DNA from: Microbacterium aurugineum
Lineage (GTDB): Bacteria > Actinomycetota > Actinomycetes > Actinomycetales > Microbacteriaceae
DNA: 64,000 bases
Direction of reading: 5' to 3'
NCBI RefSeq assembly: GCF_023101205.1
Contig: NZ_CP078078.1
Span: 682,001-746,000 of the forward strand
Shown here one piece after another: positions 17,631 through 26,385 of this stretch (position 1 is its first letter; the number at the start of each line of letters is the position of its first letter). A model generated the notes under the pieces. That model saw nothing but the letters and a program-made list of their open reading frames with translations, ran no database searches and was not told where the DNA came from. Both the position numbers and the translations under genes were made by a program.

Positions 17631-18437
17631 CTACTCGCCGCGTAGCACCCGCCGCAGGTCGGCGACCTCGTCGTCCGTCAGACCGCCGCTGCGGAGGTAG
17701 CCCGCGGCGTCACCGTGAGTCGCGTCGATCCAGTCCAGCGCCGCCTCGATGGCCGAGGCGGGTGATTCGGTCGCCAGCGTCTTGAGTCCGGGGGTCAGGG
17801 GAACGCCGAGCGAGGTGATGAGGCCGGTGAGTGCTTCCGCGAATCCGAGCGCAAGGTTCTTCTCGGTCTCCGTGTAGTCGCCGACGATCGCCTCACGCGG
17901 CACGCCTGCGACGGAGAGCAGGATCGCCGCAGCGAGACCCGTCCGATCCTTGCCCGCGGTGCAGTGGAACAGGACGCCGGGGCGGGGGGTGCGCGCAGCG
18001 TCGAGCACCGTGCGCGCCACGGTCGCGAACTGCGCGGCGCTGTCCGTGAGGATCGCGATGTACAGCTCCTCCAGGGTCGGCACCTGCTTCAGGAGCTGGG
18101 CGACCTGGGTCACCGACAGGCTCTTGCTTCCGGCCGCAGGGAGCAGATGCTTCACCATCTCGTCCATCGCTCCGCCCTGCATGGGCAACGGCAGAAGCGT
18201 CACGCTGCCGTCCGCGGGGAGACGGTCGGCTGCACGGGATCGCTCGGCATCCGTACGCAGATCGATCACGGTGCCGATGCCGAGATCCGTCAGAGCCTGC
18301 AGTCCATCGTCGGTCAGTCCGGCGAGAGCATCGGCACGGAACAAGAGCCCGGACGCGATGGTCCCGCCTCCCGAGACCGGCAACCCGGTGAGTTCCCGGG
18401 CGTTGTGCGTCCCCTGCAGAAGCGAAGTCAGTTCCAT
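17631..18437 (-). CDS. protein-tyrosine/serine phosphatase (DSP-like, PF13350)
   Basis: A 268-residue phosphatase. The catalytic P-loop HCTAGKDRTG spans residues 158-167, with nucleophile Cys159 and Arg165. The N-terminal NARELTGLPVSGGGTIASG and FRADAL segments are typical of the actinobacterial and fungal Tyr_phosphatase3 family. It is cytoplasmic, with no signal peptide. Members include PtpB-like enzymes acting on phosphoproteins or phosphoinositides; the substrate here is unknown. ATG 18437 has a GGAGAGGG about 11 nt upstream. Confidence 0.9.
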   Translation of the reverse strand: MELTSLLQGTHNARELTGLPVSGGGTIASGLLFRADALAGLTDDGLQALTDLGIGTVIDLRTDAERSRAADRLPADGSVTLLPLPMQGGAMDEMVKHLLPAAGSKSLSVTQVAQLLKQVPTLEELYIAILTDSAAQFATVARTVLDAARTPRPGVLFHCTAGKDRTGLAAAILLSVAGVPREAIVGDYTETEKNLALGFAEALTGLITSLGVPLTPGLKTLATESPASAIEAALDWIDATHGDAAGYLRSGGLTDDEVADLRRVLRGE

Positions 18438-18533
18438 CGTCGTCCGGGCCCTCTCCCTGAATCTGATCTCAGAGTATCGGGGTTCGTGTCCGGCCTTCAC
18501 CCTCGGCGTGGCTGCCGTGACGGGCGCCAGGAC

Positions 18534-19184
18534 TCAGCCGTTCAGGGCCTTCTCGATCGCCTGCTCCGGGTCGTCCCAGGTCTCGAGCACGACCTTCTCG
18601 CCGTCCACGAAGAAGGTCGGGGTGCTGGTCACGCCGAGCTTCTCCCCGTCGGTCTTGTCCGCCTGCACGCGCTCGGCCGTCGCCGGGTCCGCGATCGCCG
18701 CGTCGTACGCGGCCATGTCGAGTCCGAGCTCCTCGGCGATGGCGCGGAACACCTCGGGCGTCTCCTCACCCTGCTCGCCCCACTGCGCCTGCGTCTCGAA
18801 CAGCCGGTGGTACATGTCCTCGAATCGGTCCTGCTGCGCCGCCGCCTCGGCGGCGAGGGCGGCCTGGGTGGAGTTGATGTGACCCGGGAGCGGGAAGTAG
18901 CGGACGACGTAGGTGATCTCGCCGTCGTACTTCTCCCGGAGCTCTTCGACGACGGGATAGAACGCCCCGCAGGCCTCGCACTCGAAGTCGAGGAACTCGA
19001 CGACGGTCACGGCGCCCTCGCCCCCGTCGTCGAGTACGTGCGAGTCGGTGCGGACGGTCTGCTGCTCCGCGCCTTCGGGCGGCGTGGGGGCTGCGCGCTG
19101 GTTGAGCGCGAACGCGAGGGCGACGATCAGCAGGACGATGGCGACGGCGATGGCGATCAGGGTCGCTTTGACAGAGTTCTTCAT
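18534..19184 (-). CDS. DsbA-like membrane-anchored thiol oxidoreductase
   Basis: A 216-residue protein with one N-terminal membrane helix (about residues 8-27) and an extracytoplasmic thioredoxin fold. The active site is CEAC (Cys69, Cys72) in EFLDFECEACGAF, and the cis-Pro loop is TSTPTFF. It should catalyse disulfide formation or reduction in exported proteins. A second family member with a CPIC site is encoded at 56883. GGAG lies about 6 nt before ATG 19184. The next gene upstream (ending 19258) encodes a small membrane protein on the same strand. Confidence 0.9.
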   Translation of the reverse strand: MKNSVKATLIAIAVAIVLLIVALAFALNQRAAPTPPEGAEQQTVRTDSHVLDDGGEGAVTVVEFLDFECEACGAFYPVVEELREKYDGEITYVVRYFPLPGHINSTQAALAAEAAAQQDRFEDMYHRLFETQAQWGEQGEETPEVFRAIAEELGLDMAAYDAAIADPATAERVQADKTDGEKLGVTSTPTFFVDGEKVVLETWDDPEQAIEKALNG

Positions 19185-19257
19185 GGGGTCTCCAGACACA
19201 CGGGTACGACGGGAAAGGGGATGCCGCGCGAAGGCGGCCCGAGGGACGCGTCGGTGT

Positions 19258-19686
19258 TCAGGTGCGGGAGATCGAGAGCTGTGTGAGCGAGAGTGCGGAG
19301 AGGAGAGGACGCGGTCCGGCGCGCGCCGGCGGTGCTGTGCGCGGGGCGCGCGAGACGAGCAGCTGTGTGCCGCGACCGCGGAGACGCCGGAACAGCAGCA
19401 CCAGTGCGACGCAGCAGAGCGCGACGACCAGGCAGACCCCGGCGTCGGCGGTGAGGACGTCGACCGCGGTCGCGCCGTCGACCACGGCGGTGCCGGATTC
19501 CGTGCCCGTCGACGCCGTGGTGCCGGAGGCGAGGCAGAGCGTGGCGTGCACCTCGGCGGAGCCGCGCGACGTCGACCACGCGCCGACGACGAGCAGGAGC
19601 GCGAGACCGACGGCGAGGACCACACGCGCGATCATCGTCCGCTCGGCCCGTGCTCGCGGCATCCGATCCGGCGATGAGGGCAGCAT
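19258..19686 (-). CDS. uncharacterised small membrane protein
   Basis: A 142-residue protein with two hydrophobic segments (about residues 18-40 and 80-100). Between them lies a Thr/Ala/Gly-rich, probably extracytoplasmic loop of about 40 residues with one Cys, and a basic C-terminal tail follows. It matches no family I recognise. I kept ATG 19686 because a TAGACT -10 box (19696-19701) lies 9 nt upstream, giving a nearly leaderless message; an internal ATG at 19635 is an alternative. It is followed after 73 bp by the DsbA-like gene, so a shared role at the membrane is possible. Confidence 0.55.
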   Translation of the reverse strand: MLPSSPDRMPRARAERTMIARVVLAVGLALLLVVGAWSTSRGSAEVHATLCLASGTTASTGTESGTAVVDGATAVDVLTADAGVCLVVALCCVALVLLFRRLRGRGTQLLVSRAPRTAPPARAGPRPLLSALSLTQLSISRT

Positions 19687-19761
19687 TTCCCGCGCAGTCT
19701 AGCAACGGCGCCTCTGCCTCCTCCGAACCCCGGACGCTGAGGACATGCCTACACTGGAGGG

Positions 19762-20112
19762 GTGGCGAGACTACTGATCATCGGCGGCTTCCTCGCCGCC
19801 GTGTTCTGGGTGTTCAGCATCGTCGACTGCGCTGTGCAGCCGGCGACGCGGCACCGAGGCGTGCCCAAGGCCGCCTGGATCGCCATCGTGGTGCTCCTCC
19901 CCGTGATCGGGGGGATCCTCTGGTTCGTGATCGGTCGTCGGCGGGCCAACGGCTCCGGCGCTCGCCCGGTGATCGCCCCGGATGACGATCCCGCCTTCCT
20001 GCGCAGCATCGACAAGACCGAGCAGGATGCGCGCATCCGCCGTCTCGAAGAGGAGCTCGCGCGCCTGGACGAGGAGACCGACGAGCCTCCCGCCTCGGAC
20101 CCGCGCCCGTGA
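19762..20112 (+). CDS. PLDc_N-domain small membrane protein
   Basis: A 116-residue protein with two membrane helices (about residues 4-24 and 36-56) forming the phospholipase D-nuclease N-terminal (PLDc_N) module, followed by a charged coiled-coil-like tail with EARIRRLEEEL-type heptads. No catalytic HKD motif is present, so it is not itself a nuclease. GTG 19762 follows the -10 box TACACT by 6 nt and the GGAGG is too close to the start to be used; the gene is probably leaderless. Its stop overlaps the menD start (GTGA at 20109-20112). It often precedes menD in related actinobacteria. Confidence 0.82.
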   Translation: MARLLIIGGFLAAVFWVFSIVDCAVQPATRHRGVPKAAWIAIVVLLPVIGGILWFVIGRRRANGSGARPVIAPDDDPAFLRSIDKTEQDARIRRLEEELARLDEETDEPPASDPRP

Positions 20113-21773
20113 GCTCGTCGCCGGCGATGGATGCGGCGGCGTCCCTGCTCGCCGATCTCGTCGCCCATGGAGTCCGCGACGTCGTCGTCTCCCCGGGTTC
20201 GCGATCGCAGGCCCTCGCGCTCGCCGCGGTGCGACTGGCGGATGAGGGTCACCTCCGTGTGCATGTGCGCGTCGATGAGCGGGTCGCCGGTTTCACCGCG
20301 CTCGGCATCGCCAGGGAGACACAGGTCCCCGCCGCGGTGATCTGCACCTCGGGGACGGCCGTCGCGAATCTGCTGCCCGCGGTGATGGAGGCGTTCCACT
20401 CGGGCGTGCCGCTGCTGCTGCTCACCGCTGATCGCCCACCCGAGTTGCGGGGCGTCGGTGCCAACCAGGCGACGCTGCAGAACGGTCTGTTCCACCCCTG
20501 GGTGCGCGATCAGGTCGACGCGCCGGTTCCGGGAGACGGCGAGTGGGCAGGGCTCGCCGAGCGTGCGGTGGCCGCGGCGATGGGCGTGCGCGACGTCGAC
20601 GCGCTTCCCGGCGTCGCAGGACCCGTCCACGTGAACCTGCCGTCGCGCGAGCCGCTCTCCGGCGCATTCCCCGAAGTCAGGGTTACTCCCGGCGATATGC
20701 CCGTCCGGCGTGCGGCCGACCCGTTCGAGCTCGCACGGGGTCCGCGCACCGTCGTGCTGGCCGGTGCCGATGCCGGGCCGGACGCCGAGGAGATCGCCTA
20801 CGCCGGTGGGTGGCCGCTGATCGCCGAGATCGTGAGCGGGGCCCGGTTCGGTCGGCAGATCGTGCACGGGTATCGCCGCCTCCTCGCGCAAGAAGAGCTC
20901 GGTGGACGTATCGAGCGCGTGGTCGTGCTGGGTCACCCGACCCTCAGCCGGGAAGCGACGGCCCTGCTCTCGCGCCAGGATGTCGACGTGGTGGCCGTCC
21001 GTCGCGGAGGGGAGGAGCTCAATCTCAACCACCGCACGCGCGCCGTCGGGGCCGTCACGGTCGCCCCCGGCGCCGCCGATCGTGCGTGGCTCGGTGCGTG
21101 GCTCCAGGCCTCCGCCGCCGAGACCGTCGACCTGAGCGAGAACGCCCCGGATCCGGAAGGCCTCGCCTCCACGGACTTCGCCGCCCGTCGGGAGGCCGTG
21201 AAGGCCGAACTCGACGCGGTCCGGCGCCCGCTCGATCGCGAGCTGCTGGTCGATGCCGTGTGGCGGGCCACCTGGCCGCACGATCGGCTCGTCTTCGGCT
21301 CGTCGCGGCTGGTGCGCGTGGCCGACCAGGTGCTCGGAGGCAAGAAGGTGCCCGTCCACGCGAACCGCGGTCTCGCTGGGATCGACGGCACGATCGCGAC
21401 CGCGACCGGTATCGCGCTCGCCAGCCAGGCCGCGGGCGCTCCCGGCGTGACCAGGGTGCTGCTGGGCGACCTCGCCTTCCTGCATGACGTCGGTGCCCTG
21501 CTGCTGCCGCCGGATGAGGCGGAACCGCGTCTCCAGGTCATCGTCGGCAACGACGGCGGTGGGACGATCTTCGACGCGCTGGAAGTCGCCGCCTCCGCAC
21601 CCCCGGCCGACCTCGATCGCGCCTTCTACACCCCGCACACCGTGCGACTGGAACACCTGGCGTCGGCGTACGGCTGGGAGTACCAGCGGGTCACGACCCG
21701 CACCGCGCTGGATCAGGCGCTCACCACGCCGCGAGGCGGACGTCAGATCATCGAGGTGCCGCTGCCGCGTTGA
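20109..21773 (+). CDS. menD: MenD, SEPHCHC synthase
   Basis: A 554-residue thiamine-diphosphate enzyme that joins 2-oxoglutarate to isochorismate, the first committed step of menaquinone synthesis. The N-terminal domain has VVVSPGSRSQALALA and the conserved DERVAGFTALGIAR with the cofactor-activating Glu. The C-terminal ThDP-binding part contains RGLAGIDG and LGDLAFLHDVGALL, with the Mg-binding segment near VGNDGGGTIF. Length matches the family. It is translationally coupled to the PLDc_N gene through GTGA. menF lies on the opposite strand at 22629 and menG at 24499. Confidence 0.95.
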   Translation: MSSSPAMDAAASLLADLVAHGVRDVVVSPGSRSQALALAAVRLADEGHLRVHVRVDERVAGFTALGIARETQVPAAVICTSGTAVANLLPAVMEAFHSGVPLLLLTADRPPELRGVGANQATLQNGLFHPWVRDQVDAPVPGDGEWAGLAERAVAAAMGVRDVDALPGVAGPVHVNLPSREPLSGAFPEVRVTPGDMPVRRAADPFELARGPRTVVLAGADAGPDAEEIAYAGGWPLIAEIVSGARFGRQIVHGYRRLLAQEELGGRIERVVVLGHPTLSREATALLSRQDVDVVAVRRGGEELNLNHRTRAVGAVTVAPGAADRAWLGAWLQASAAETVDLSENAPDPEGLASTDFAARREAVKAELDAVRRPLDRELLVDAVWRATWPHDRLVFGSSRLVRVADQVLGGKKVPVHANRGLAGIDGTIATATGIALASQAAGAPGVTRVLLGDLAFLHDVGALLLPPDEAEPRLQVIVGNDGGGTIFDALEVAASAPPADLDRAFYTPHTVRLEHLASAYGWEYQRVTTRTALDQALTTPRGGRQIIEVPLPR

Positions 21774-21789
21774 CTGGCAGGATGTGCGT

Positions 21790-22632
21790 ATGAACGCGCA
21801 CACCTGGACGCAGCGGCTCCGCGTCGACGAGGGTTTCCGTCTCGCTGACCTCGACCCCGACACCAAGCCCGGCTATGTCGGCGGTAAGTCGCACGGGGTA
21901 CGCGATCTCGCGGCCGGGCTCGACGCGCTCAACGATCTGCAGGAGCGGTTGTTCGCCGAAAGCCGGGTGGGCGTGACGAAGGACGCGGTGCTGCTGGTGC
22001 TGCAGGCGATGGACTCCGCCGGCAAGGGCGGGATCGTGCGGCATGTCGTGGGGGGTGTCGATCCGCAGGGGGTCGCGCTCGCCGCGTTCAAGGCCCCGAC
22101 TCCGGAAGAGCTCGCCCACGACTTCCTGTGGCGCGTCGAGAAGCGCCTGCCCGAGCCGGGGTTCATCGGCGTCTTCGACCGCTCCCATTACGAGGACGTC
22201 CTGATCGGACGGGTGCGCGGGCTCGCGGACGCCGCGGAGATCGAGCGCCGCTACGACGCGATCAACGAGTTCGAGGCGCGGGTGGCGGCGTCGGGCACCC
22301 GCATCATCAAGGTCATGCTGCACATCTCGCCGGAAGAGCAGAAGGCGCGGCTCATGGAGCGACTCGACCGGCCGGACAAGCACTGGAAGTACAACCCCGG
22401 CGATGTGGATGAACGGCTCCTGTGGTCGCAGTACATGGAGGCGTACCAGAGGGTCTTCGACCGCACCTCGACCGAGGCCGCCCCGTGGCATGTGATCCCG
22501 GCGAACGCCAAGTGGTATGCGCGCCTCGCGGTGCAGGAGCTGCTGCTCGCGGCCCTCGAGGACATCGATCCGCAGTGGCCGGTCGCCGACTTCGACGTCG
22601 AGGCCGAGAAGGAGCGCCTCGCCGCGAGCTAG
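21790..22632 (+). CDS. ppk2: polyphosphate kinase 2 family protein
   Basis: A 280-residue PPK2-family phosphotransferase that uses polyphosphate to phosphorylate nucleotides (AMP or NDP, depending on class). Walker A is DSAGKGG (residues 75-81), and the Walker B-like GVFDRSHYEDV lies near residue 125. The single-domain length matches PPK2 of the PF03976 family. The start at ATG 21790 follows a CAGGAT box by 6 nt. The 3' end overlaps the convergent menF gene by four bases: the palindrome CTAG supplies a TAG stop to both genes. Confidence 0.92.
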   Translation: MNAHTWTQRLRVDEGFRLADLDPDTKPGYVGGKSHGVRDLAAGLDALNDLQERLFAESRVGVTKDAVLLVLQAMDSAGKGGIVRHVVGGVDPQGVALAAFKAPTPEELAHDFLWRVEKRLPEPGFIGVFDRSHYEDVLIGRVRGLADAAEIERRYDAINEFEARVAASGTRIIKVMLHISPEEQKARLMERLDRPDKHWKYNPGDVDERLLWSQYMEAYQRVFDRTSTEAAPWHVIPANAKWYARLAVQELLLAALEDIDPQWPVADFDVEAEKERLAAS

Positions 22633-23882
22633 GCCAGGGCGTCGACGAGCGGGCGGAACTTGACCCGGGTCTCGAGCAACTCGCTCTCCGGGTCGGAGCC
22701 GGCCACGATCCCGGCACCCGCGTAGGCGGTCACCCCGATCGCGTCGGTGCCTGCCGTGAACTGCGCGCACCGGAGGGCGATCGCCCATTCTCCGTTGCCT
22801 GCCGCGTCCACCCAGCCCACCGGCCCGGCGTAGCGTCCGCGATCGAAGGGCTCGAGGTCGCGGATCGCGGCGATCGCCGCCGGGGTCGGGGTGCCGGCGA
22901 CCGCTGCGGTCGGGTGCAGGACGCGCACCAGGTCCAGGGCCGACTCGCCGTCGGCCAGCTCGCCCTCGACATCGGTCGCCAGGTGGAAGAGGTTGGGCAG
23001 TTTCAGCAGGAAGGGCTGTTCGCTCGCGGCCAGGGCTCTGGTGTGGGAGCGCAGTGACGCGAGCACGCTCTGCACCGCGTACTGGTGCTCGTCGAGGTCT
23101 TTCACGCTCGAAGCGAGGTGTGCGGATGCCGCGGTGTCGGCGTCGGCATCGGCCCCGCGCCCGATCGTGCCGGCGAGCACCCGCGCCGTGACGGTGCCGT
23201 CGTGCACGGTGACCAGAGTCTCCGGGCTCGCCCCGATCAGGCCGTCGACCGCGAAGGCCCAGGTGTCGGGGTAGCCGGTCGAGAGGGCGCGCACGAGGCG
23301 ACGCAGGTCGGACCCCGCAGGGATGCTGCCGGTCAGGTCGCGCGCGAGCACGACCTTGCTCAGCTCGCCGTCGGCGATGCGGGTCAGGGCCCGGCGCACC
23401 GCGTCCTGGTAGCGCTGAGGGGTCTGCGCGCCCGGTCCGACCGTGCCGGCCCAGTGCGGTCCGTACGGCTCCGTGGCGAGTGCATCCTCGTGGACCGCTG
23501 CGTCGGCGAGGCGGATGCGGGTCTCCCAGAACCGGTCGCCGTGTCGGCCGAGCACGCGCGTCGGCACCAGGAGCACGCTGTCGGCCGTCGACTCCTCATC
23601 GAAGGTGAAGGCACCGAAGGCGACCAGCCCGGTGCCCGGGAGCCCGATCGGATCGGTGATCTCGGCCTCGGCGGCCATCCCCCGCCAGGCCGTCGCGAGG
23701 GCTTCGACGCGTGATCCGCCGGGACGCGCCGGAGGGCGGATCTCCGCGAGGGTCTCGCCGACCGCGACGATCCCGTCCCCGCGCCGCAGCCAGGCGAGCG
23801 GGCGGGCGGGATCCGTGTAGGCGAGCAGATCTTCGACCGGGTCGATCTCTCGGGTCTCCACGACCAGGGGGGTGGTGTGCAC
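22629..23882 (-). CDS. menF: isochorismate synthase MenF
   Basis: A 417-residue chorismate-binding enzyme that converts chorismate to isochorismate for menaquinone synthesis. The C-terminal catalytic domain shows GELSKVVLARDL, the GASPETLV substrate loop, LAGTIGRG, HPTAAVAGTP and GPVGWVD near the active site, ending with GAGIVAGSDPESELLET. This set separates it from TrpE/PabB-type enzymes. GTG 23882 has no Shine-Dalgarno but follows TAGGCT (23889-23894, minus strand) by 6 nt, so it is probably leaderless. It is divergent from the DUF402 gene and convergent with ppk2. Confidence 0.93.
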   Translation of the reverse strand: MHTTPLVVETREIDPVEDLLAYTDPARPLAWLRRGDGIVAVGETLAEIRPPARPGGSRVEALATAWRGMAAEAEITDPIGLPGTGLVAFGAFTFDEESTADSVLLVPTRVLGRHGDRFWETRIRLADAAVHEDALATEPYGPHWAGTVGPGAQTPQRYQDAVRRALTRIADGELSKVVLARDLTGSIPAGSDLRRLVRALSTGYPDTWAFAVDGLIGASPETLVTVHDGTVTARVLAGTIGRGADADADTAASAHLASSVKDLDEHQYAVQSVLASLRSHTRALAASEQPFLLKLPNLFHLATDVEGELADGESALDLVRVLHPTAAVAGTPTPAAIAAIRDLEPFDRGRYAGPVGWVDAAGNGEWAIALRCAQFTAGTDAIGVTAYAGAGIVAGSDPESELLETRVKFRPLVDALA

Positions 23883-23888
23883 GGTTCC

Positions 23889-23932
23889 AGCCTATGCCGC
23901 TCAGGGGGCAGGGATCCGCGCCGTCGTAGGGT
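23889..23932. promoter_or_regulatory. divergent leaderless promoters for menF and the DUF402 gene
   Basis: On the minus strand TAGGCT (23889-23894) ends 6 nt before menF GTG 23882. On the plus strand TAGGGT (23927-23932) ends 6 nt before ATG 23939. Only 56 bp separate the two start codons, so the two promoters must share upstream elements. Confidence 0.6.
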
Positions 23933-23938
23933 GAGCGG

Positions 23939-24502
23939 ATGAGTGATGCACGCCCCGCACCCGGCACCGAGATGGTCTTCCAGTGGCGAAAGTGGGACGG
24001 CTCGCCGCACTGGCGCCACGAATGCGTCTACCTCGGGGCCGACGAGTGGGGGGACTGGCTCGGGCAACCCGTGGGATGGCACAGCGAGCGCCCCGGGGCC
24101 GCGTTCCATGCGGGCGGCCCCAACGTGACGCTCATCCCCGCCAGCGGAGACCATGCGGTGACCGTGAACCGCCGTCACCGCCGCGGGATGCGCATCTACA
24201 TCGACCTGGGGTGGGACATCCGCTGGTCCGACGACCCGCTGCTCGCGACCGGCATCGACATGGACCTCGACGTCGTGCGGGTGGCGGGTGCGCGGGGGAC
24301 CTGGGTCGACGACCGCGACGAGTGGGCCGAGCACAGCGCCCGGTACGGCTATCCCGCCGACGTGATGACTCATCTCGAGGCGCTCGCCCTCGACCTCGAG
24401 GAGCGGGTGCGTGCGCAGACCGCCCCGTTCGACGATGCCACCGCCGATCCCTGGCTCGACCGCCTCGAAGCCCTGGGTCTCGCGCCTAGACTGAAGCCGT
24501 GA
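23939..24502 (+). CDS. DUF402 domain-containing protein
   Basis: A 187-residue soluble protein with the DUF402 fold. Conserved features include FQWRKWDGSPHWRHE near residue 15, a central YIDLGWDIRW and the acidic DMDLDVV, consistent with the metal-dependent phosphatase-like family. Related proteins hydrolyse nucleoside di- or triphosphates; the role here is unknown. The start at ATG 23939 is leaderless-type. It overlaps menG by four bases, which suggests coupling, although menG also has its own -10 box inside this gene. Confidence 0.82.
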   Translation: MSDARPAPGTEMVFQWRKWDGSPHWRHECVYLGADEWGDWLGQPVGWHSERPGAAFHAGGPNVTLIPASGDHAVTVNRRHRRGMRIYIDLGWDIRWSDDPLLATGIDMDLDVVRVAGARGTWVDDRDEWAEHSARYGYPADVMTHLEALALDLEERVRAQTAPFDDATADPWLDRLEALGLAPRLKP

Positions 24503-25218
24503 CCCCGAACGAAGCCAACCGCGCCGATCTCGGCAAGGACCCCGCCCGCGTCAGCGGCATGTTCGACCAGGTCGCCGCAGGGTACGACCGCACCAACACG
24601 GCCATGACCTTCGGCAACGACATCCTGTGGCGGGCGGCGACGACCCGCGCGGTCGCGCCGAAGCCGGGGGAGCGGATCCTCGACCTCGGAGCGGGCACCG
24701 CGTCTTCGTCGGCCTCTCTGGCCCGCAGCGGCGCCGACGTGGTCGCGGCCGACTTCTCGCCGGGGATGCTCGCCGAGGGCCAGCGCCGCCACGGGGCGAT
24801 GCGCAACCTCTCGTTCGTGCAGGCGGACGCCACGGCCCTGCCGTTCGCGGATGCCGAGTTCGACGCCGTCACCATGTCGTATGCACTGCGCAACGTGAAC
24901 GACCCGAAGAAGGCCCTCCAGGAGCTGTACCGGGTGACCAAGCCGGGAGGAAGGCTCGTGATCAACGAGTTCTCCACCCCTCCGGGCAAGCTGTTCCGTG
25001 GCGCCTACCGGCTCTACAACGATCAGGTCCTGCCGCGCGTCGCACGCGTGGCCGGCACGAACGGCGACGCGTACGACTACCTCAACGAGTCGATCCGGGA
25101 GTGGCCCGACCAGAAGAAGCTGTCGGCCTGGATCCGTGAGGCGGGGTGGACGGACGTCGCGTACCGCAATCTCACGTTCGGCATCGTCGCCCTGCACAGA
25201 GCACGCAAGCCGGAGTGA
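24499..25218 (+). CDS. menG: demethylmenaquinone methyltransferase MenG (UbiE family)
   Basis: A 239-residue SAM-dependent methyltransferase catalysing the last step of menaquinone synthesis. Features include FDQVAAGYDRTN near residue 22, the SAM loop DLGAGTASSS, and the UbiE signature region MSYALRNVNDPKKAL followed by PGGRLVINEFSTPP. GTG 24499 overlaps the upstream stop (GTGA). It also lies 6 nt after TAGACT (24487-24492), so it can be transcribed separately as a leaderless message. A polyprenyl synthase follows after 46 bp. Confidence 0.94.
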   Translation: MTPNEANRADLGKDPARVSGMFDQVAAGYDRTNTAMTFGNDILWRAATTRAVAPKPGERILDLGAGTASSSASLARSGADVVAADFSPGMLAEGQRRHGAMRNLSFVQADATALPFADAEFDAVTMSYALRNVNDPKKALQELYRVTKPGGRLVINEFSTPPGKLFRGAYRLYNDQVLPRVARVAGTNGDAYDYLNESIREWPDQKKLSAWIREAGWTDVAYRNLTFGIVALHRARKPE

Positions 25219-25264
25219 TTCCTCCGCGCGAAACCGCGGCACCCGACGAAGGTAGGCTGGGAAC

Positions 25265-26326
25265 GTGACTTCGAGCCCCATCGCCCCGGGTTCGCGACTG
25301 GCGAGCCGTCTCGGCTTCAGCGATCGCGTCTTCATCGGCCCCGCCGCCCGCCGCGTCGCGCGCGCCATCGAAGACGGGTTGGAGCTGGTCGAGACCGGAC
25401 TCGCCGAGGACGTCCGCGTCGCCGATCCGCTGGCCGACGCGGCCAGCCGCTACCTGTACGAGGCCGGCGGCAAGCGCATCCGACCGGTGCTCACGCTGCT
25501 CGCCGCGCAGCTGGGCGACGGCAACACCCGCGAGGTCATCGACGTCGCCAAGGCGCTCGAGATCACACATCTCGGCTCGCTGTACCACGACGACGTCATG
25601 GACGGGGCGGACCGCCGACGCGGCGTCCCGGCCGCGCACGCCGTGTGGGGGAACAACATCGCGATCCTCACGGGGGACATCCTGTTCTCCCGCGCGAGCC
25701 AGTTGATGTCCCGACTGGGCGAACGCGCGATCCGGCTTCAGGCCGATACGTTCGAGCGGCTCGTGCTCGGGCAGATGCACGAGACTCTCGGCCCGCAGGA
25801 GAACGACGACCCGATCGCGTTCTACATCCAGGTGCTCGCCGACAAGACCGGTTCGCTGATCGCCGCAGCCACGCAGGGCGGTGTGATCTTCTCCAACGCC
25901 CCGAGCGAGTACGAGGAGCCGCTGCGGATGTACGGCGAGAAGATCGGCGTCGCCTTCCAGCTGCTCGACGACGTGATCGACCTCTCGGCCAAGCCGGAGG
26001 AGACGGGGAAGGTGCCCGGAACCGACCTGCGCGCCGGCGTCCCGACCATGCCGTATCTGCTGCTCAAGGCCGAAGCCGACGAGGCGTCCGCCGACCTCGC
26101 TGCGCGCATCGATGACGGGGTCGCCCGGATCGCGGATGGTGCGGACCCGGCGATCCTCGACGAGCCCCTGGACGAGCTGCGCGACCACCCGGTGACGCAG
26201 AAGACCCTCGAGCTCGCGCACGCCTGGACGCAGGACGCCATCGACGCCCTCGGTCCGTTGCCGCGCGGCACGGTGCGCGAGGCCTTGACCCGATTCGCAG
26301 AGACCCTCGCCGAACGATCCAGCTGA
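25265..26326 (+). CDS. polyprenyl diphosphate synthase (menaquinone side chain)
   Basis: A 353-residue trans-isoprenyl diphosphate synthase. The first Asp-rich motif DDVMD spans residues 109-113 in SLYHDDVMDGADRRRG; the second, DDVID, spans 234-238. GGKRIRP at 68-74 binds isopentenyl diphosphate. Small residues before the first motif allow a long chain. Its position beside menG suggests it makes the menaquinone tail (hepta-/octaprenyl type), an inference from context. GTG 25265 follows TAGGCT by 6 nt and is probably leaderless. Confidence 0.92.
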   Translation: MTSSPIAPGSRLASRLGFSDRVFIGPAARRVARAIEDGLELVETGLAEDVRVADPLADAASRYLYEAGGKRIRPVLTLLAAQLGDGNTREVIDVAKALEITHLGSLYHDDVMDGADRRRGVPAAHAVWGNNIAILTGDILFSRASQLMSRLGERAIRLQADTFERLVLGQMHETLGPQENDDPIAFYIQVLADKTGSLIAAATQGGVIFSNAPSEYEEPLRMYGEKIGVAFQLLDDVIDLSAKPEETGKVPGTDLRAGVPTMPYLLLKAEADEASADLAARIDDGVARIADGADPAILDEPLDELRDHPVTQKTLELAHAWTQDAIDALGPLPRGTVREALTRFAETLAERSS

Positions 26327-26385
26327 TCTGCGCGGGCGGCCCGTCGGGCCGCGCGCCCGCTGCGACGGCATACGAAAGGACCTCC

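Noticed and set aside
19749..21866. 705-codon open frame on the minus strand opposite menD
   Set aside because: It is the shadow of menD with Arg/Gly/His-rich composition and no motif.
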